NCBI RefSeq assembly: GCF_016545825.1
Contig: NC_052619.1
Span: forward strand, 32,093,803 to 32,157,802
Reading direction: 5' to 3'
DNA: 64,000 nucleotides
Source: Eucalyptus grandis
Lineage: Eukaryota; Streptophyta; Magnoliopsida; Myrtales; Myrtaceae
Of the stretch, positions 13,950-27,373 are shown piece by piece. Position 1 is the stretch's first letter. Each line of letters starts with the position of its first letter. The translations under genes were made by a program, and so were the position numbers. The notes beneath the pieces were generated by a model. That model saw nothing but the letters and a program-made list of their open reading frames with translations, searched no databases and was not told the DNA's origin.

Positions 13950-16236
13950 TAAATTAGTTAACACATAACAGTTAATAATAATAGGTATATCAATTTGAGA
14001 TTTTTTCTATTCATTTATCGCAAATGTATCAATTTATAGTTTTAGTGATATTATAAATTCACAGAAAATAAATCTATTACAATGTATTAATTTACGGTTT
14101 TTCACAATATAAAAATTATTTTGAAGTGAATTTATCACGAATGTATTAATTTGTAAATTTTCTTAGTATTAACCCATATTATATTTTCCTGAAAGACATA
14201 AAATTTTGAGGCTGGTTGATAATATAATCTGAATATGAGGATATTGGTTGGAAAATAGAGCTAAAACCATGGAGAAAATGACGCACAGTGACATTTGGCT
14301 CGTCGGACTCCTGCCGTTCGGGTTGGACATTCGATCTGGGCAATGGGTCAAACGTCTGATCCCGAATCCATGCGTTTATGCGAACGTCCGCTTCGTCGGT
14401 TCCGATCCTCCTCGACTTTTTTGCACCTTTCCTGAGCATCCCAAACTTGATGTCCAGACGTCCAAACTCGCTTCTTAAGCGGCTTGAATTCCAACACCAT
14501 GTGTGTGTCGGCTTGGGTCGTTTCTTACTCGAGTTTTAGCTGAAATTCGAGGTCCAAAACAACATGACATGTTGACACCAAAAATGTGAAGGTGGTGTAG
14601 TCCACAGTTTGGAGGGGAACCCGTTAGAGGTCCAACAAGAGTGAGCAAATGGGCAAGCGTGGGGAATCATCGATTGGTAAAGTGCAACCGGTCCACAAGA
14701 GTATCTAGTTACAACCGACGGAGATGGCAATCAATAGCGACTAAGTGCTGGAACAAAAAAGTTGATGTAATGGTCAAGTAGTGGAGTCGATGTAACTGTC
14801 AACAAAGTGAAATTGATATAACCATCAAACTAGTGGAGTCAATATAAGTTGACACCCTCAAATGCGATCGTTTAATGTTGCTCAATAATAGGAGTCACGT
14901 GCAATTTTTTAGCATCCATTGATTGTGCACTATAAATACCTATATTGTATCATTTGTAAAGACCCCCAAATTAAAATTAATAATGAAACTTGACATTCTT
15001 CTACAAATATTTACTTTTATCTTTCTGCAATTTACATTAGTGGCAATAGTTGTTCCCAAATTTCATGCTTTAAATTTATTTTCCTATTTAAAATCAACAA
15101 AGGACCTTATGCAACCTTTTTCGATTCGCATCTATCCATCCATTATACTTTTGTCTTTTCAGTGAAATAAGTGTATGTATGGATGATGACATGACAATAT
15201 GTATAAAAAAAAAAAAAATGGCAACGTTGAAACGAGAGCATTAAATTCCATTAAAGATCAAATGATATTGTGCAAGCAAAGGGATATTTCGTCCACAACA
15301 TGACCGAAAGTGTCCAATAAAGAGAATATATCGAAGATGGAGAATAAAGGTTCTTCTAAATCAAAGGTTAGAAGGACGTTTTTTAATTGGAGTTGTTCCC
15401 TAGTTCGAGTTTGTTTACTAATTTGATGTTTCCCAATTTGATGTTTCCTTGTTTACAGTTTTCTATTTCGATATTTCCTAATTTAAGGTTTTCTATTTTT
15501 AACGTTTCCTAGTTTGATATTTCCTTGAAAGAAGCGGATTTGAGAGTTGATAATATATGCGAAGTTCTCTCAAATGAGTCATTCTTGCAGTTCTTTATCC
15601 AATTCATTGGTGATGAACCTTTAAGTTTTTTATCCTTAGTTGATGGGGTAATGTTTTATGCCTTGCAAGGACAATGGCTGAAGCGAAGCTGCTTCATCCA
15701 ATGTAGAGTGAAATTCAACTACCGTTGGCACGTCCAAATCTTTCGAATTCAGTCCCCTTTTTTTTTTCGGTTATTCAAGAGTATAGGCATGAAAACTTGG
15801 TCACTCATATATATAACCTCATGAAACGCCCTGCGATTTCCACAAATCAATTAGGTCCTGAGTTTTGGTCTATGTAGATGACTTGTACACAGTAGATGGG
15901 ATTTAATGTCACTCTTCTTACAACACTTATTAGTAGAAGAAGAGGGCAACGACGTCAAGGTCTCATCATCATGTTTCCCAAGGTCCGGTCTCTCGCCAGC
16001 GGGGTTCTGAATTTGGACCGCAACTTTGACATTTTGGGGTGCGCAGAAAATGGTGGAGATCTGAACTCTCGGTGTGGGCATTTGAAGGATGGTTGAATAA
16101 CTGATGCGGGGAGCATTAGAACTTGGAAAATTCCATTAATCAATTCACAATCCCAACTGAAGCTTCATCAATCGATCGAGCCGATTTAATCATGCAAGCA
16201 AAATGCGGAGGCAGCACAAGTCCACTGGGTCCAATA

Positions 16237-16410
16237 CATTCAAGATAGGGTTTATTACAAAGTTGAAATGTTAAAAGAGTCTTCATCACAAGATTGAAAT
16301 TTGAAAGTCTTGATTATAAGGTTGAAATGTTAAAAGAGTCTTCATTACAAGGTTGAAAGAGTGTGTATTGGTATTTATTACAAGGTTGAAGTGCCAAAAA
16401 GTGTGTGCTA
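16237..16410. repeat. Imperfect tandem repeat, ~55-bp units
   Basis: Repeated modules of the form TTATTACAAAGTTGAAATG / AAAAGAGTCTTCAT occur about four times with drift. There is no coding content. It is probably a simple slippage-derived repeat. Confidence 0.7.
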
Positions 16411-17020
16411 GCTTTATCGCAAGTCTTAGTATTTTTTTTTGTCAAAAGAAATTTCCTTCATTTCTCATAATCAAACATGAGAAGAACATAAAAAGCTTCA
16501 GACAAAAACAAATTTCGTAATACCATCATTCCCATATGCATCAATCACTACGATTTAACTTAACCCAATCGATTAATGAAACCTAAGATTAGACTAAATT
16601 TGTAATTCAACTAGCTAGGGGTTAATCATGGCACGATCAATGAACCTATAGCTTGTTTTATAATAAAATTGAATCACATCACCATTAGTCAACCCATGCT
16701 CTTGCCTTGGCCCTCACTCCCCATTGGCAAGGGCCGACTGCCATCGCTAAGATCTTTGCAAGGGTCGCCAACCTTTGTTGATGGTGGTGCCAAAACCTTA
16801 AACCCTCACTCCATTGACGTCATTCTCCTCCCTCTGATTTTTTTAAACAGTATTTTTTAAATTTTCTCTTTAATTTTGTCTTTTTTTCCAAATTTTCTGA
16901 TGTTTTTCTAACGTCGCACCACATTAGCAATGCATTTATTCAACAAGACCAAAAAATATCACGTGGGGTTTTCAACATAACATCTGAGTAAACGTGGGCG
17001 CACAGATGCACCACACTTAA

Positions 17021-17116
17021 AATGTCGAGAACTCAACTGTACTTTTAAAGATTGACTGCATAATGGGGAATGTCGAGAACTCAACCGTACTTTTAAAGAT
17101 TGACTGCATAATGGGC
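17021..17116. repeat. Near-perfect 48-bp tandem duplication
   Basis: The block starting AATGTCGAGAACTCAAC and ending GACTGCATAATGGG occurs twice head to tail (about 17021-17068 and 17069-17116). Only one or two bases differ, so it is recent. Confidence 0.9.
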
Positions 17117-17782
17117 AAAGCATTAACAACTGTTGTAACTTTCCCTAAAAAGTTTCTATAGTAAGCCTCATATCCTTCTACTATTCTCATTTACTGTCGA
17201 TGAATCATGCATTTCCTATTTTCTTTACAAGAGCGATCATCCAAGATAACAATACTTAGTGTAAACAGGGCATGTGCACACATACATCAATCATGCCAAA
17301 ATCACACCATCAGTCAATTCACGCATAAATGACAGCCAACGTAAATTTATTAATTTCGGACACGACACTCGGGACGGTCAGGATATTACCCAGAAAACTT
17401 GCATAGCCTCTTAACTTGATACCCTATCGGGTTGAAAACTTCATAAAGATATGCATCTATATACACGGACAACTAAGTGTGCAGACGCAGAAATTTGAAA
17501 ACCTGCATAAAATGGACAACAGATGAATCAATCTAGTCTCGTGTTTTCTTTTCCTTCTGATTGGTAATGATGGTATAAAGCCTCGCCGAAAAAAAGGTAG
17601 ATGCGAGAGGCTCAATTCTCCACAAAAACAGAGATAAAAGGCAGTCGAAAACAAAATTTTGGTAAGATCTGAAAAGAATGTGCTAGAGGAAACCTGAGAA
17701 ATTGAGTTACATTTGAATGTCTGTCCATCTCTAATCCAAGCAATGGACTTGATCAATCAGCGGGACGAACACATGAGGATTT

Positions 17783-18487
17783 ACAAGTATGCACGAACTA
17801 TATACAACAACTACTGCATCTACAATCTACAAACTGAAAAGCCAAAAAACATCTAACTCGCCGCTCATCCTGAAGATCTGGATCTTCTCTCCTAACTTCT
17901 CGGTACTAAAGTAAGACTAAACTTTGCAATGCAACTACCTGAAGCATGGCACTATAACCTGTATGTACAATTGCTGGAATGAATAGAAGGAAAGAATGGT
18001 AAATGAGTGAATGTTTGTAAAGGGTGGGGCCAGAAGAAAACAAGACAAGAAAAGCTTCAAAGGCAGCAGTTTAGAATCAGGGCTAGATGAATCGAATGCA
18101 GCAGGTTGCAGGCTAGAATACGAATTTGATGTAGGATATTTATTGCAATTTCGGTTCAGTTTCTTGATAAGGGTCATCTCTTCTTTCCATGCCAGAGGAC
18201 TGTGCCAATGAGCTATGAGGAAGGAAAACTTGGTTTCTGCTGGAATGGCTCATGACATATGACTCTTGCTTGCTTCTATTTCCATCACGATCCTCATAAA
18301 AATGCTGCCCAGAAGTAGCAATTCCAGAACCCCTCGAGAAGCTTAACTGTGGATATAAGAAAATAACCGGAATAGATGACCAAATTAGAGTCTCAAAGAA
18401 AGATTTAATCATGGGTCAAAAAAGATGAGCAGTCTATCACAAAGAAAACTGCAATAACAAGGACAAGTAAAGATATCCTCATACTAA
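17783..18487 (-). repeat. Segmental duplicate of KIN-8B 3' end (copy B, parental)
   Basis: This is the partner of 1-655. It contains the genuine last exon of KIN-8B (18140-18346) and its downstream flank. The intact reading frame and correct splice phase show this is the parental copy. Confidence 0.8.
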
Positions 18488-20754
18488 GTTCCTCTATCTT
18501 TTCATGCAAGCAACGTTGTCTTGTATATTTGGAAGTGACTTCTCATGATCATGCCAAGAGCGAAAGAAAGAGGGTCTTTTCAATGGCATTGAGGAAAACT
18601 TATACGACAACTCATTTGCAGTCGACCATAACTGCAATCGGGTCAGCTTCACATCTGTACAGGCTGGAATTGCGAGAAAGGTGGTTTTAAGGCCAAATTA
18701 CTCCAAGAGTATAAACAAACTATTGTTATGTTAAGTTAAAATTTACACAGGTATTTTTGCGAGATCTATTACAATCTAAAGGGACGAAGAGGATAATGAA
18801 ATCATAGAAACATAACTATGAGAGGAAAGAACAGGAATGGATTAAAACACCATCTTAGGAAAGGGGATAGATCTGTGGATTCGTACCTCATGCTGCTGTG
18901 CAAAAGTAACACTAGAAGATAAACGACTTTGACAAGGTGAAGGCTCACATGTCACCTCTGGAGAGGGACGGCATGAACCTCGGTGAGACACGTCAGGTGT
19001 GCCGAACTGTGACCTTGGCCTACCACAAGCACAATCTTCAGGACTCTCGCTCGACCTCAAATGGGGCGATTGCGAAACATCATGAGATAGTAAGTAGTAT
19101 GAACTGTGATGCTCCTCCCTGCACAACGCACTCCAATTGCCTGAGGAAGTGGGCCCACTGTAGAAGAATTGATGGTGATGTAAGTTGCCAGATGATTTGG
19201 ATAGAGAACTGCCCGTGCATGGGGAACTCCCAAAAGGGAGAAATCTGTGAGAAGCCACATTTTCTAGGTGACTATTATCTGACAGCCCCATATAAGGTGT
19301 CATCATGTAGTCTTCAATTGGTATTCCCTGCCAAGCTGCGACATCCAACAGCCTTTTCTTATCAAGTGACTCGAGCCCCAGCCCCATTACCATGTTCCAA
19401 AGATTTCTCTGTGCTTCTCGTTGATTATGAATCACTTGATCCCTCATTGCAATTTCGAACTGAAGCTCAGTGTTTGACATCCCCTACATAATGGCACTAC
19501 AACTGTAAGGTTCACACTGGTAATTGATAGCAAGAGTGAGATGGCAGAAATATGAAGACAAGTTATTCTCGTCTTGCATACAGAAAAGAAATTGACAGTA
19601 CTCTCCCCCCAGCAACCCATTTAGATGAATAGTTGTACAGTAAGAAAATTTACATTGCCATGCCTCTGCCATTAGGGTTTCGATTTTAAAGAATTTTTCG
19701 GAGGTAATCAGTTCATTAACTGCACATTCCTTTCTCTTTGCACCTAAGCTTTATATACAGAAAAATAAAATTAACAACAAAAAACACATTATATCCTCAG
19801 TGAAAAAGTGTTGCAAATGTAGGATAACTCACCAAGAGTCGGTACTGACTAAGAATACGCAAGTATGTTTTGTTTCCATTGTGACTGATTGCTTCATTAA
19901 TCTTCTCTTGTAGCTCAGATCGATGCTTCTCATTTGCCTCAATTTCCTGAAGAAGCAAAGGTTATATGTTCAAATGTGAAGTACAACACTTAAAATAACG
20001 TAGCCAGTAGACACCAAAAGTTACAGTGATTGAGGAAGCACCTTCTTATAATTGAAACCGGCTTCATCGTTGTCCCTGATGTTATCAAGAATTACTTGTC
20101 GCCTAGCTCTCAAAGTTTTGACAACTGGACCACATTTTTCAATTGCCTGTGACACGGATAATCTGTTAAACCTCACCAGAACTATTATTTTCAAACTAGC
20201 AACTCAGGAATGACGATCTTTGCTTATGACAAATTGTCAACTAATAGAAAATTTATAAGCCAATTATATGTCTTCATCCATAGAGTTCATCCCCATCTCA
20301 TGTTACCAATTAATAGATTAAAAAGGCAAAGGCTGCTTTTATAACTAACACACAACAGACTTTCATAGATCACAAATAAAATCAAAGTATCCACTTTATA
20401 AATGAGGATGCAAGAACCGTACTGCATTCTTGCAGGAATATTCCACTTAGCTTTGTTTCAAATGACCCCCTATACTAGGAGAAGCAATGCTAATTGCCAG
20501 TGGGAAAGTGGCCAGCCATGGAGCATGAGCATCTTTGCACAATTTTGCATCATCAATAGGGTTAATTTAATTTGAAAATCATATATTAATACATGAAATT
20601 TACACAGATAAATTAAAATTAACTACAGACCCTAGAAACAGATAGGCAGAGAGAGGTAGAGGGGTGGGGGGCGGCACAGGAGTCGGAGTCATCAGGCACC
20701 AATAAGGCTTCACTTAAAAGTGTCAGCCACCAGTGCTGCAGATCACACCCATAT

Positions 20755-20797
<43 letters not shown>

Positions 20798-23700
20798 GGG
20801 GAGAGATTTGAAAGAATTTTTCTGTCATGAGAAAATTTGAAAGCTTAGAATTGATGGCCTGTGCCTAAAATTTAAGTGTATAAGGGTTTTAAGTGCAGAT
20901 TATTCACAATTTCAATTTCGGAGCACTGACCACATACTTCTTGCATTCTCAAAGATCAAAATGTAACATAGGTGAGCATACAGGGAATTCGATGTCCATT
21001 GTCATGATGATGGACCATGGATGTTGACACAGAGAAATCTAGGAGAAGAGACGATCAGCAGGAGAAGGAAAATCTAACAAACTCTTGACAAAAAATGATC
21101 ATCTTACTCTCCATTCCCACACCTCCAGCACAGCTCACCAAACTCTATGTTTTCCCTATGCTCTCCACCCTGGCCCCCCAATCGTCAATTCTTCTTCAAT
21201 CAAGACCATCTTCAACACCCACCTTTGCCGGATACCACGTACACCAACTCTATTAACGGCCATCTTCTTCCTTCACCTGGCACTCATCAGTCACTATTTT
21301 CAGCCTTCACCCTATCATCAACACGTTCAAATGCGTCTTGCCCAGCAGCCTCTCTCTCTCGTTGTCTTCAAGGTGTGATATGCGGCCGTAGTGACTAGAG
21401 GTTGTTCACCCAACCCAACGGGCACACCAAACCCTCCTTGTTGCACGCCGACAACACTGACACCACCGCTTCCTTCTCCTCCCATGCCTCTCCCTCTCCC
21501 TCTCCCTCTCTCTCTCTCTCTCTCCCCACCAGCGATCAGGATATGGGGATAATTGATACATATTCACCAAGTAATAGTGGGTATTTGAGACAAAGCTAAG
21601 TCGAGCGAGCACATTGAGGGGGAAAAAAGCCCACCTCAGCAGGCTAATTAGAATTTTCCATTAATTTTGAGGTTGCCATTTAACTACTTGATTAGTCTCA
21701 ACTAAGAGCAAAGATGCTAATTCAATTTGAGATAAACTGAACCAACCCAAAAAATTCAGGTGGAAGCTTTCCAACCTTTAACTGAAAACCAAAATGAGAT
21801 AAGCCAAAAAAACGACCAAACTTAATGGAAGATCACATGAGGGGATACGCTGTTGTAAGCCTGTGAAAGTGTGCTTCTGAGAACTCAAGTTGATGGTTTT
21901 CTAGAATAAGGGAAAGGTCCTGATGAAGCGGGTGGTGTGACAGAATATTTTTTTACCAATAACCAGGTCAAACAGTTCACTTAAGAGCTAACTATTTCTC
22001 CACGTTGCAGTTTGCAACAAGAACCACAGCTAGTCAACCCAAGATCAGAAGTGAGACAATGGGTTAGAATAAAACCAAGTTCAGTTTGTTCAGGCCAGCA
22101 TGGCTTAGACAGATTATCAGGTTCAACAAAAGCAGATAGTTTGTTTAAAGAGGCTATTTGATAAATCTCGATAACACTAGGGAATAGGGACATCAAAACT
22201 AATTTCACAAGCTGACCTGTTGTTTTGCAATTGCATCATCAAGATGTTGGAGCTCAACACGGTTACGAAGATTAATTTCCTCAAGCTCAAACATTGCCTT
22301 CTGTAAGTTTATCCTTTCCTGAACATTTTCACTGGTTTCTTGGCTCAGTAAATTTAACCAAGACAACTCATCATCTGCAACTTTGTCAGTAGATCTGACA
22401 TTAAGTTGGGACTCCTTCTCAGCCAATTCCTTCTTCAAGTGATAAACCTCTCCCTACAATGTCAAATAAGTTTAATGACACCGCGTATTGTAGTCAAGCA
22501 AAATACATAAAACACAAAAGAGTAAGGAAAACCTGAAGACTGTCAATCATTCGCTGGTAATCTGACACGTGGGTGTCAATTGTGCCAATGTTTTTCTGAG
22601 AAAAGAAAACACCCGTAACATGAACTATTAGCAGCATGAATGACAAATCAAACAGAATAGTCTAGCCCAAGATGCATAGAGCACAAATAAGCAGCATAAT
22701 GCAATTGATTAAGAGCCAATGAAACAAAAAGAATAAGTGAAATGAAGTTACGCATGAATAACATTTAACATGACATAATATACAATGAAAGCAGGGAGAT
22801 CTGTATTAGAAACGGTAGAATGCAGAAAATTGAATTTCATCTGACAGTGAGTACTCTCCATTCCTCTTCTCTAAGGATGGATGAAGATCATTGCAAAATG
22901 ATCAAGTGATGTCATAAAATGAGTTTAGATAAAACAAAAAAGCAAAACTTATCAACAAATTATGGTCCCAAAATACATTTATGTCAACAGAATTTAAGTC
23001 CTGCACAATGTTCATATATGTGTCAATCTAGACTTTCTAACCTGGATATGCGTCTTTATTTCCTTGGCTCGGTCGGCATACTTTAAGGTATTGACTGTGT
23101 GATGATATTGACTGTCGGCAGGAGATATTGTAGCCACCATAACTGTTTGAGAATTACCGCTCAAACCATCTTTAAGGATCCGTGTCAATTTGCTGTAAGA
23201 TTTTTCTGTTAAATGCATAAGAAAAGAGAATCATGACCACAAAATGATCAATTCCACCAACCTATTTCGATAAGGAACGTAGGCCAGGCCCTTCTTTTGC
23301 TGTTTCCCTAAGGCATTAATGCAATTCGCTAATGCAAGAAGCGAGCGGTTAATATTAGCTCCATCTCTGAGCTTCTGCCCTCCATTGTTTGTCTCAGAAG
23401 CTCGTTCACTGCCAGCAAGATCCACAAGTGCAAGTTTTCCTTGCATTACTTGATTTCGATACTTGTTCTTTTGTTTTCTTTTCACAGTAATCTCCAGAAC
23501 CGCATGTGATCTGGTTCCAGAAAACAAAACATCGTAAAACGGCTGAGGTTTATGAGAGAATATTAAAGAAAGGACTGTAGCGATTACTGCAATATTTTCT
23601 TTGAGTTGGGAGTCCATAAGCAAAAGCTATCACCAATCACAACTAAATATCTATACTTCAAAGGCTATTAATCTGTAGCTAGCCCTCTTTTATCATTCTG

Positions 23701-26700
23701 CATTTCATACATCAATTCTGATCATATTTAAGGGAATTAATTCAAAATTATTATGATAGGTATAAAACAATCAAAATTCACCAATCTTTTATTTAACAAT
23801 AATCACTTCTTCGTAACTGTGGAGATAAAGGATTCTAAGGTGATATCAAAGATATACTGGTGGAAGAAACAAGCATCAATACATCATTCTTCATAGATAG
23901 CATGTATGAAGCACCTATATAAACCAAAATTATCCATGTCTGGCAAGGATAAGCTGGAAACTTTATCACCTTCCAGAGCCTTCAAAAAGTTCAAAATTGT
24001 CTAAGCACGGGAAACCAACACTATCTCACAAAAAGAATAACAAAAAAAAAAAAAAAAAAAAACTCTAAGTAAAATGCTATACAAAGACACCAACCACATC
24101 TTAGCGCATGGAAACTACAATCAAATAATATAAAGGTAGCAGTAAGCCAAGTTTCAAACACTAAACTTGAAAAAACATAGATCGAGAAGGTGAACAGCCA
24201 CAGCCTACAATCAGATAATATCTGTTATAGAAGTATTTTACTCATCCATTGTATAAACAAGACTACATCAACCTTCAGTTGAGGAAAATTATTCCCTACA
24301 GAAAACCAAAATAATAAAACATAAAGCAACAAGGTAAACATGAGAAATGTGCCTTGTTACCTTGACGATGTTGCATTAGCCTCTGTGCTCTCTGTTTTTC
24401 TTCGGCTGTTTCCTAGATTGAGAAGTTCAAGTATTTTATCTGCTGAGTGAACCTATTTTCAAAATTAAATATCTCTAAGATAAGGCTGCATCAATGGGAA
24501 AAAGTCGGTGCTCTCAAACCAAAAGCATGATGTACATTTTACTTTTACATGTGAGTAATATAGTAATAAGCAGCCAAATAAGCTAGAAAACTAGATTGCC
24601 ACAATTTGTTGACACAAGGAACCGATATAGATGAACAAATCCATAAAATATCTGCAACTGATGGCTCAGATGACTGAAACATCAAAGAGCTTTGCTTATA
24701 TGGCACCCAACCCTAAATTCAATTTTTAAACAAAAATGGAGACAAAGAAAGTCTTGCCCCTATAGATTGGAGAGAAAAATACATGTTTCCCGTGAAGATA
24801 ATTTTCCTTTTGCTTTGTGCCTACGTTTTCACAACTGATACCAATTTCTCCTGAAGGTTTTGTTGGAGCTGAATTTTTTACTTGAAAAGAGTTAGCACAG
24901 GATATTCAGTTTCTCAAAATAATCAGCACAAGAGTCTGAAGAAATTGTTTAGCATCAATCTTGGTCATCTAATGAGGATGCATGTACCAAAGAGTTTCTC
25001 AACTATGCAATCGTAATCCTATTTTTTCTGTTTAAGGTAGCACTAAAATAAGTCTCCTTGGAAAATTAATTGCATTAACGAAGCATTACATGCTTCAGTT
25101 CAGACATGACTCATTTCGGGAAAATAATTACACTAATTGCAAGAATTGGCAGACTGATTAAGATTCAAGAAGTGCAGAGGCAAACTAAGAGAATATAGTT
25201 TGCATGGCAATGTGATCCGGAGAGTAGAGAGAAACCATGTTCTTTTCCAAAATTGAGCTGATCACGTGGAAGGGAATCAATAATTTATAAACATCCAGGC
25301 ACACCATATGCCTACATTTATATCTTCCCCGCATTGCCATAACAAAACAGAAGTCTAGAACAGTTGGTATCTTCATTGGTAGAAGGCCAACAAAGAAAAG
25401 TAAGAAAAACTAAATTGACTGAGAAAGTTCCACGAGTATTAATCAATGCATTGGTCATTGGACCGAGTCCCTCACAATTAAATTGAAGGATTTACAATTA
25501 GGGAGGCCAACCACCCACTGTGCAGCCCAACTAATATAGCCAACAGAAGCCCCAATAAGCATAAGGAAATTCTTGGCAAATCAAACTTGTAAACCAGAGA
25601 AAGAAGACATCCTTTTCTTCTTTGGAAACAAAGAAGTATCCCAAATGCTTTAGCGTAGATGTAGAGATATACACATGACCAGTTCCGTATAACAACAGAA
25701 TGCCAGATACGTTATGCCCTACTCTTGCTGCTTATTCTGTCCGGAGGCCACTAATAATGCATGCTCCTTAAAGGTACCTCTAAAAACAGAATGACTTTAT
25801 GCACCTCCATAAACAGGATAAATCATCAGCTTTAATCAAGTGATTCGCAGCTTTATACTCAAACAGCATTCATCATACACATATCAAAGAAAAGGGAAGA
25901 ACCTTAATTGACTTCAAGCCAGCAACAACAATTCCTTGAACAGGATCCTCCCTGAGTTCCAGATGACCCGATGATTTCTCGAGCAAATCGTAGATAACCT
26001 GAATGCATGAAATTAGCTGAACATGTCCACACCAAGCATTGCATAAGGAAAAGAAGCCAACTTATTTTATCAAAGTTTCCTCCTTACTTCATTGTAAACT
26101 TCAAGGTAGGAACAGTTAACTTGAAACTCATCGGAACTACTGTCCTGCTTGATAAGGCGAAAGATTGTATGCAAGCTAAGAACCATAAGTCCCGGGTCAT
26201 TCTTAGTTCCAACCATTGTGTATGTCTTTCCACTGAAAATATTGAGGGAAAAGGAAGGAAACACGGGGACTAAACAATCAGTACATCATCAATCTACATG
26301 ATCTCAAGGGGCACACAAGCTGAATCTGATATGAATCTAAGCTACACAAGTGTGATTGATTCACTACGAGTTTGATCGAGCTATAAGATAAGGAGCCATG
26401 TTCATGGCAACTAAAGAGTAGCAAGAAGTCTTGTAATTTGAGGAAGGCTGATTAAAATTTGTAAAAAGAACATACCAAAACCATAAGCTAAAAGAAAGAA
26501 AATCTATCTAAGGCAGAAATCAGCAAAAGCGATCAAGGCTACCGTCGGGTTATTTAACAGGTGTACCTTCCGGTTGAACCATAAGCAAAGACGGTTGCAT
26601 TGAGACCTTGAACAACTCCAGAAATTGTTGAATCTATACATCTACTGTACACATCCTGGAAATCATCGAAACTTTTAGAAGACTTTCATAAATATGAGTA

Positions 26701-27373
26701 CTACAGCAGGGTTATTAGCCAAGATACTAACAACAGATTGACATGCAGCATGAGCTAAAAAGTAAAAATATGAACGGACGCGACGCAAATGTTTTTCCAA
26801 TATTTCATGTCTTAGCAGCATGATCCCTACAATCCATAATAATCTCAAGCAGCTGAACTGAAATCGAAAGGATAAAAAGTCAATTACAAAAATGCTGCAT
26901 ACCCTATTGGAACATTCGGGACCGAACGCATGATCAAAACGGTACTTCTTCTCTTTGGTTCGATTTTGTATGCGGTCAAGGTAGTCCTTCGACAAATCAG
27001 GATCTAAAACAAGAACCTCCTGCATCACCAATCCACATAAATTCCTCAATGCCAGTATCTAAAGTCGACGACTTCAGCGACTTCGACGCATGCCACCACA
27101 AATTAGACTTTACCACTTAACGTACCTTACTATCGCTAACTCTAACGATATTGCGGCCGTAATCTCTCCGCGCAAAGGGTCTACACTTAACGGCAACCTG
27201 ATCCCAAACGCACAACACGAAATTTCAGTTCATTTCAAAAAACTCCAGGCCATCGCAATCGTTCATCGAATCGAACGGAGTGCCGCGAGAAACCGAACCG
27301 TTAAGGTGGTGGCGGTCTTCCTCGCAGCAGCAGCAGCAGCAGCAGCAGCAGCGGGAGCCTTCAAGCTGGGCAT
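18140..27373 (-). CDS. KIN8B: Kinesin-8 motor protein, KIN-8B type
   Basis: This is a microtubule plus-end-directed motor of the kinesin-8 family. Fifteen exons in order are 27299-27373, 27126-27197, 26903-27019, 26567-26655, 26088-26232, 25903-25998, 24361-24452, 23262-23510, 23042-23192, 22533-22595, 22217-22453, 20042-20146, 19833-19946, 18887-19483 and 18140-18346. All phases agree and total 802 codons. The N-terminus (MPSLKAPA then an Ala run) precedes VAVKCRPF. Motor motifs are intact: P-loop GSTGSGKT split by an intron, switch I NATSSRSH, switch II DLAGSE, and the [10 protein letters not shown] and ADRAKEIK neck region. A coiled coil follows (about residues 380-560). The tail is diverged and Ser/Cys-rich. 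The last exon was chosen because its acceptor is phase 0 and follows GAG|GTACG; without that splice, translation would stop at 18842. Arabidopsis KIN-8B was identified by resemblance; function in spindle or axoneme-type dynamics is inferred from the family. Confidence 0.93.
20758..20793. repeat. (GA)n microsatellite in KIN-8B intron
   Basis: This is a GA run of about 36 bp within the 2.07-kb intron between the exons at 22217 and 20042. A second, CT-rich simple repeat lies at about 21483-21523 in the same intron. Confidence 0.9.
24041..24062. repeat. Poly(A) tract in KIN-8B intron
   Basis: This is an uninterrupted A run of about 22 bp inside an intron. No adjacent SINE or LINE body was recognised. 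Confidence 0.8.
27329..27353. repeat. Coding GCT/AGC triplet repeat (poly-Ala)
   Basis: A (GCA)n run on the plus strand reads as consecutive GCT codons on the minus strand. It gives an eight-residue alanine run in the KIN-8B N-terminus, before the motor domain. The tract is in frame, so slippage would only change alanine number. Confidence 0.9.

Larger units (their letters stand above)
13950..17782. other. AT-rich intergenic region between WDR5a and KIN-8B
   Basis: This holds low-complexity AT-rich DNA with short repeats (listed separately at 16237 and 17021). Small frames at 14179-14480, 15525-15824 and 15851-16143 show no recognisable domain. The 14250-14480 section is more GC-rich than its surroundings and may be an eroded retroelement piece, but I cannot assign it. 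Confidence 0.4.
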
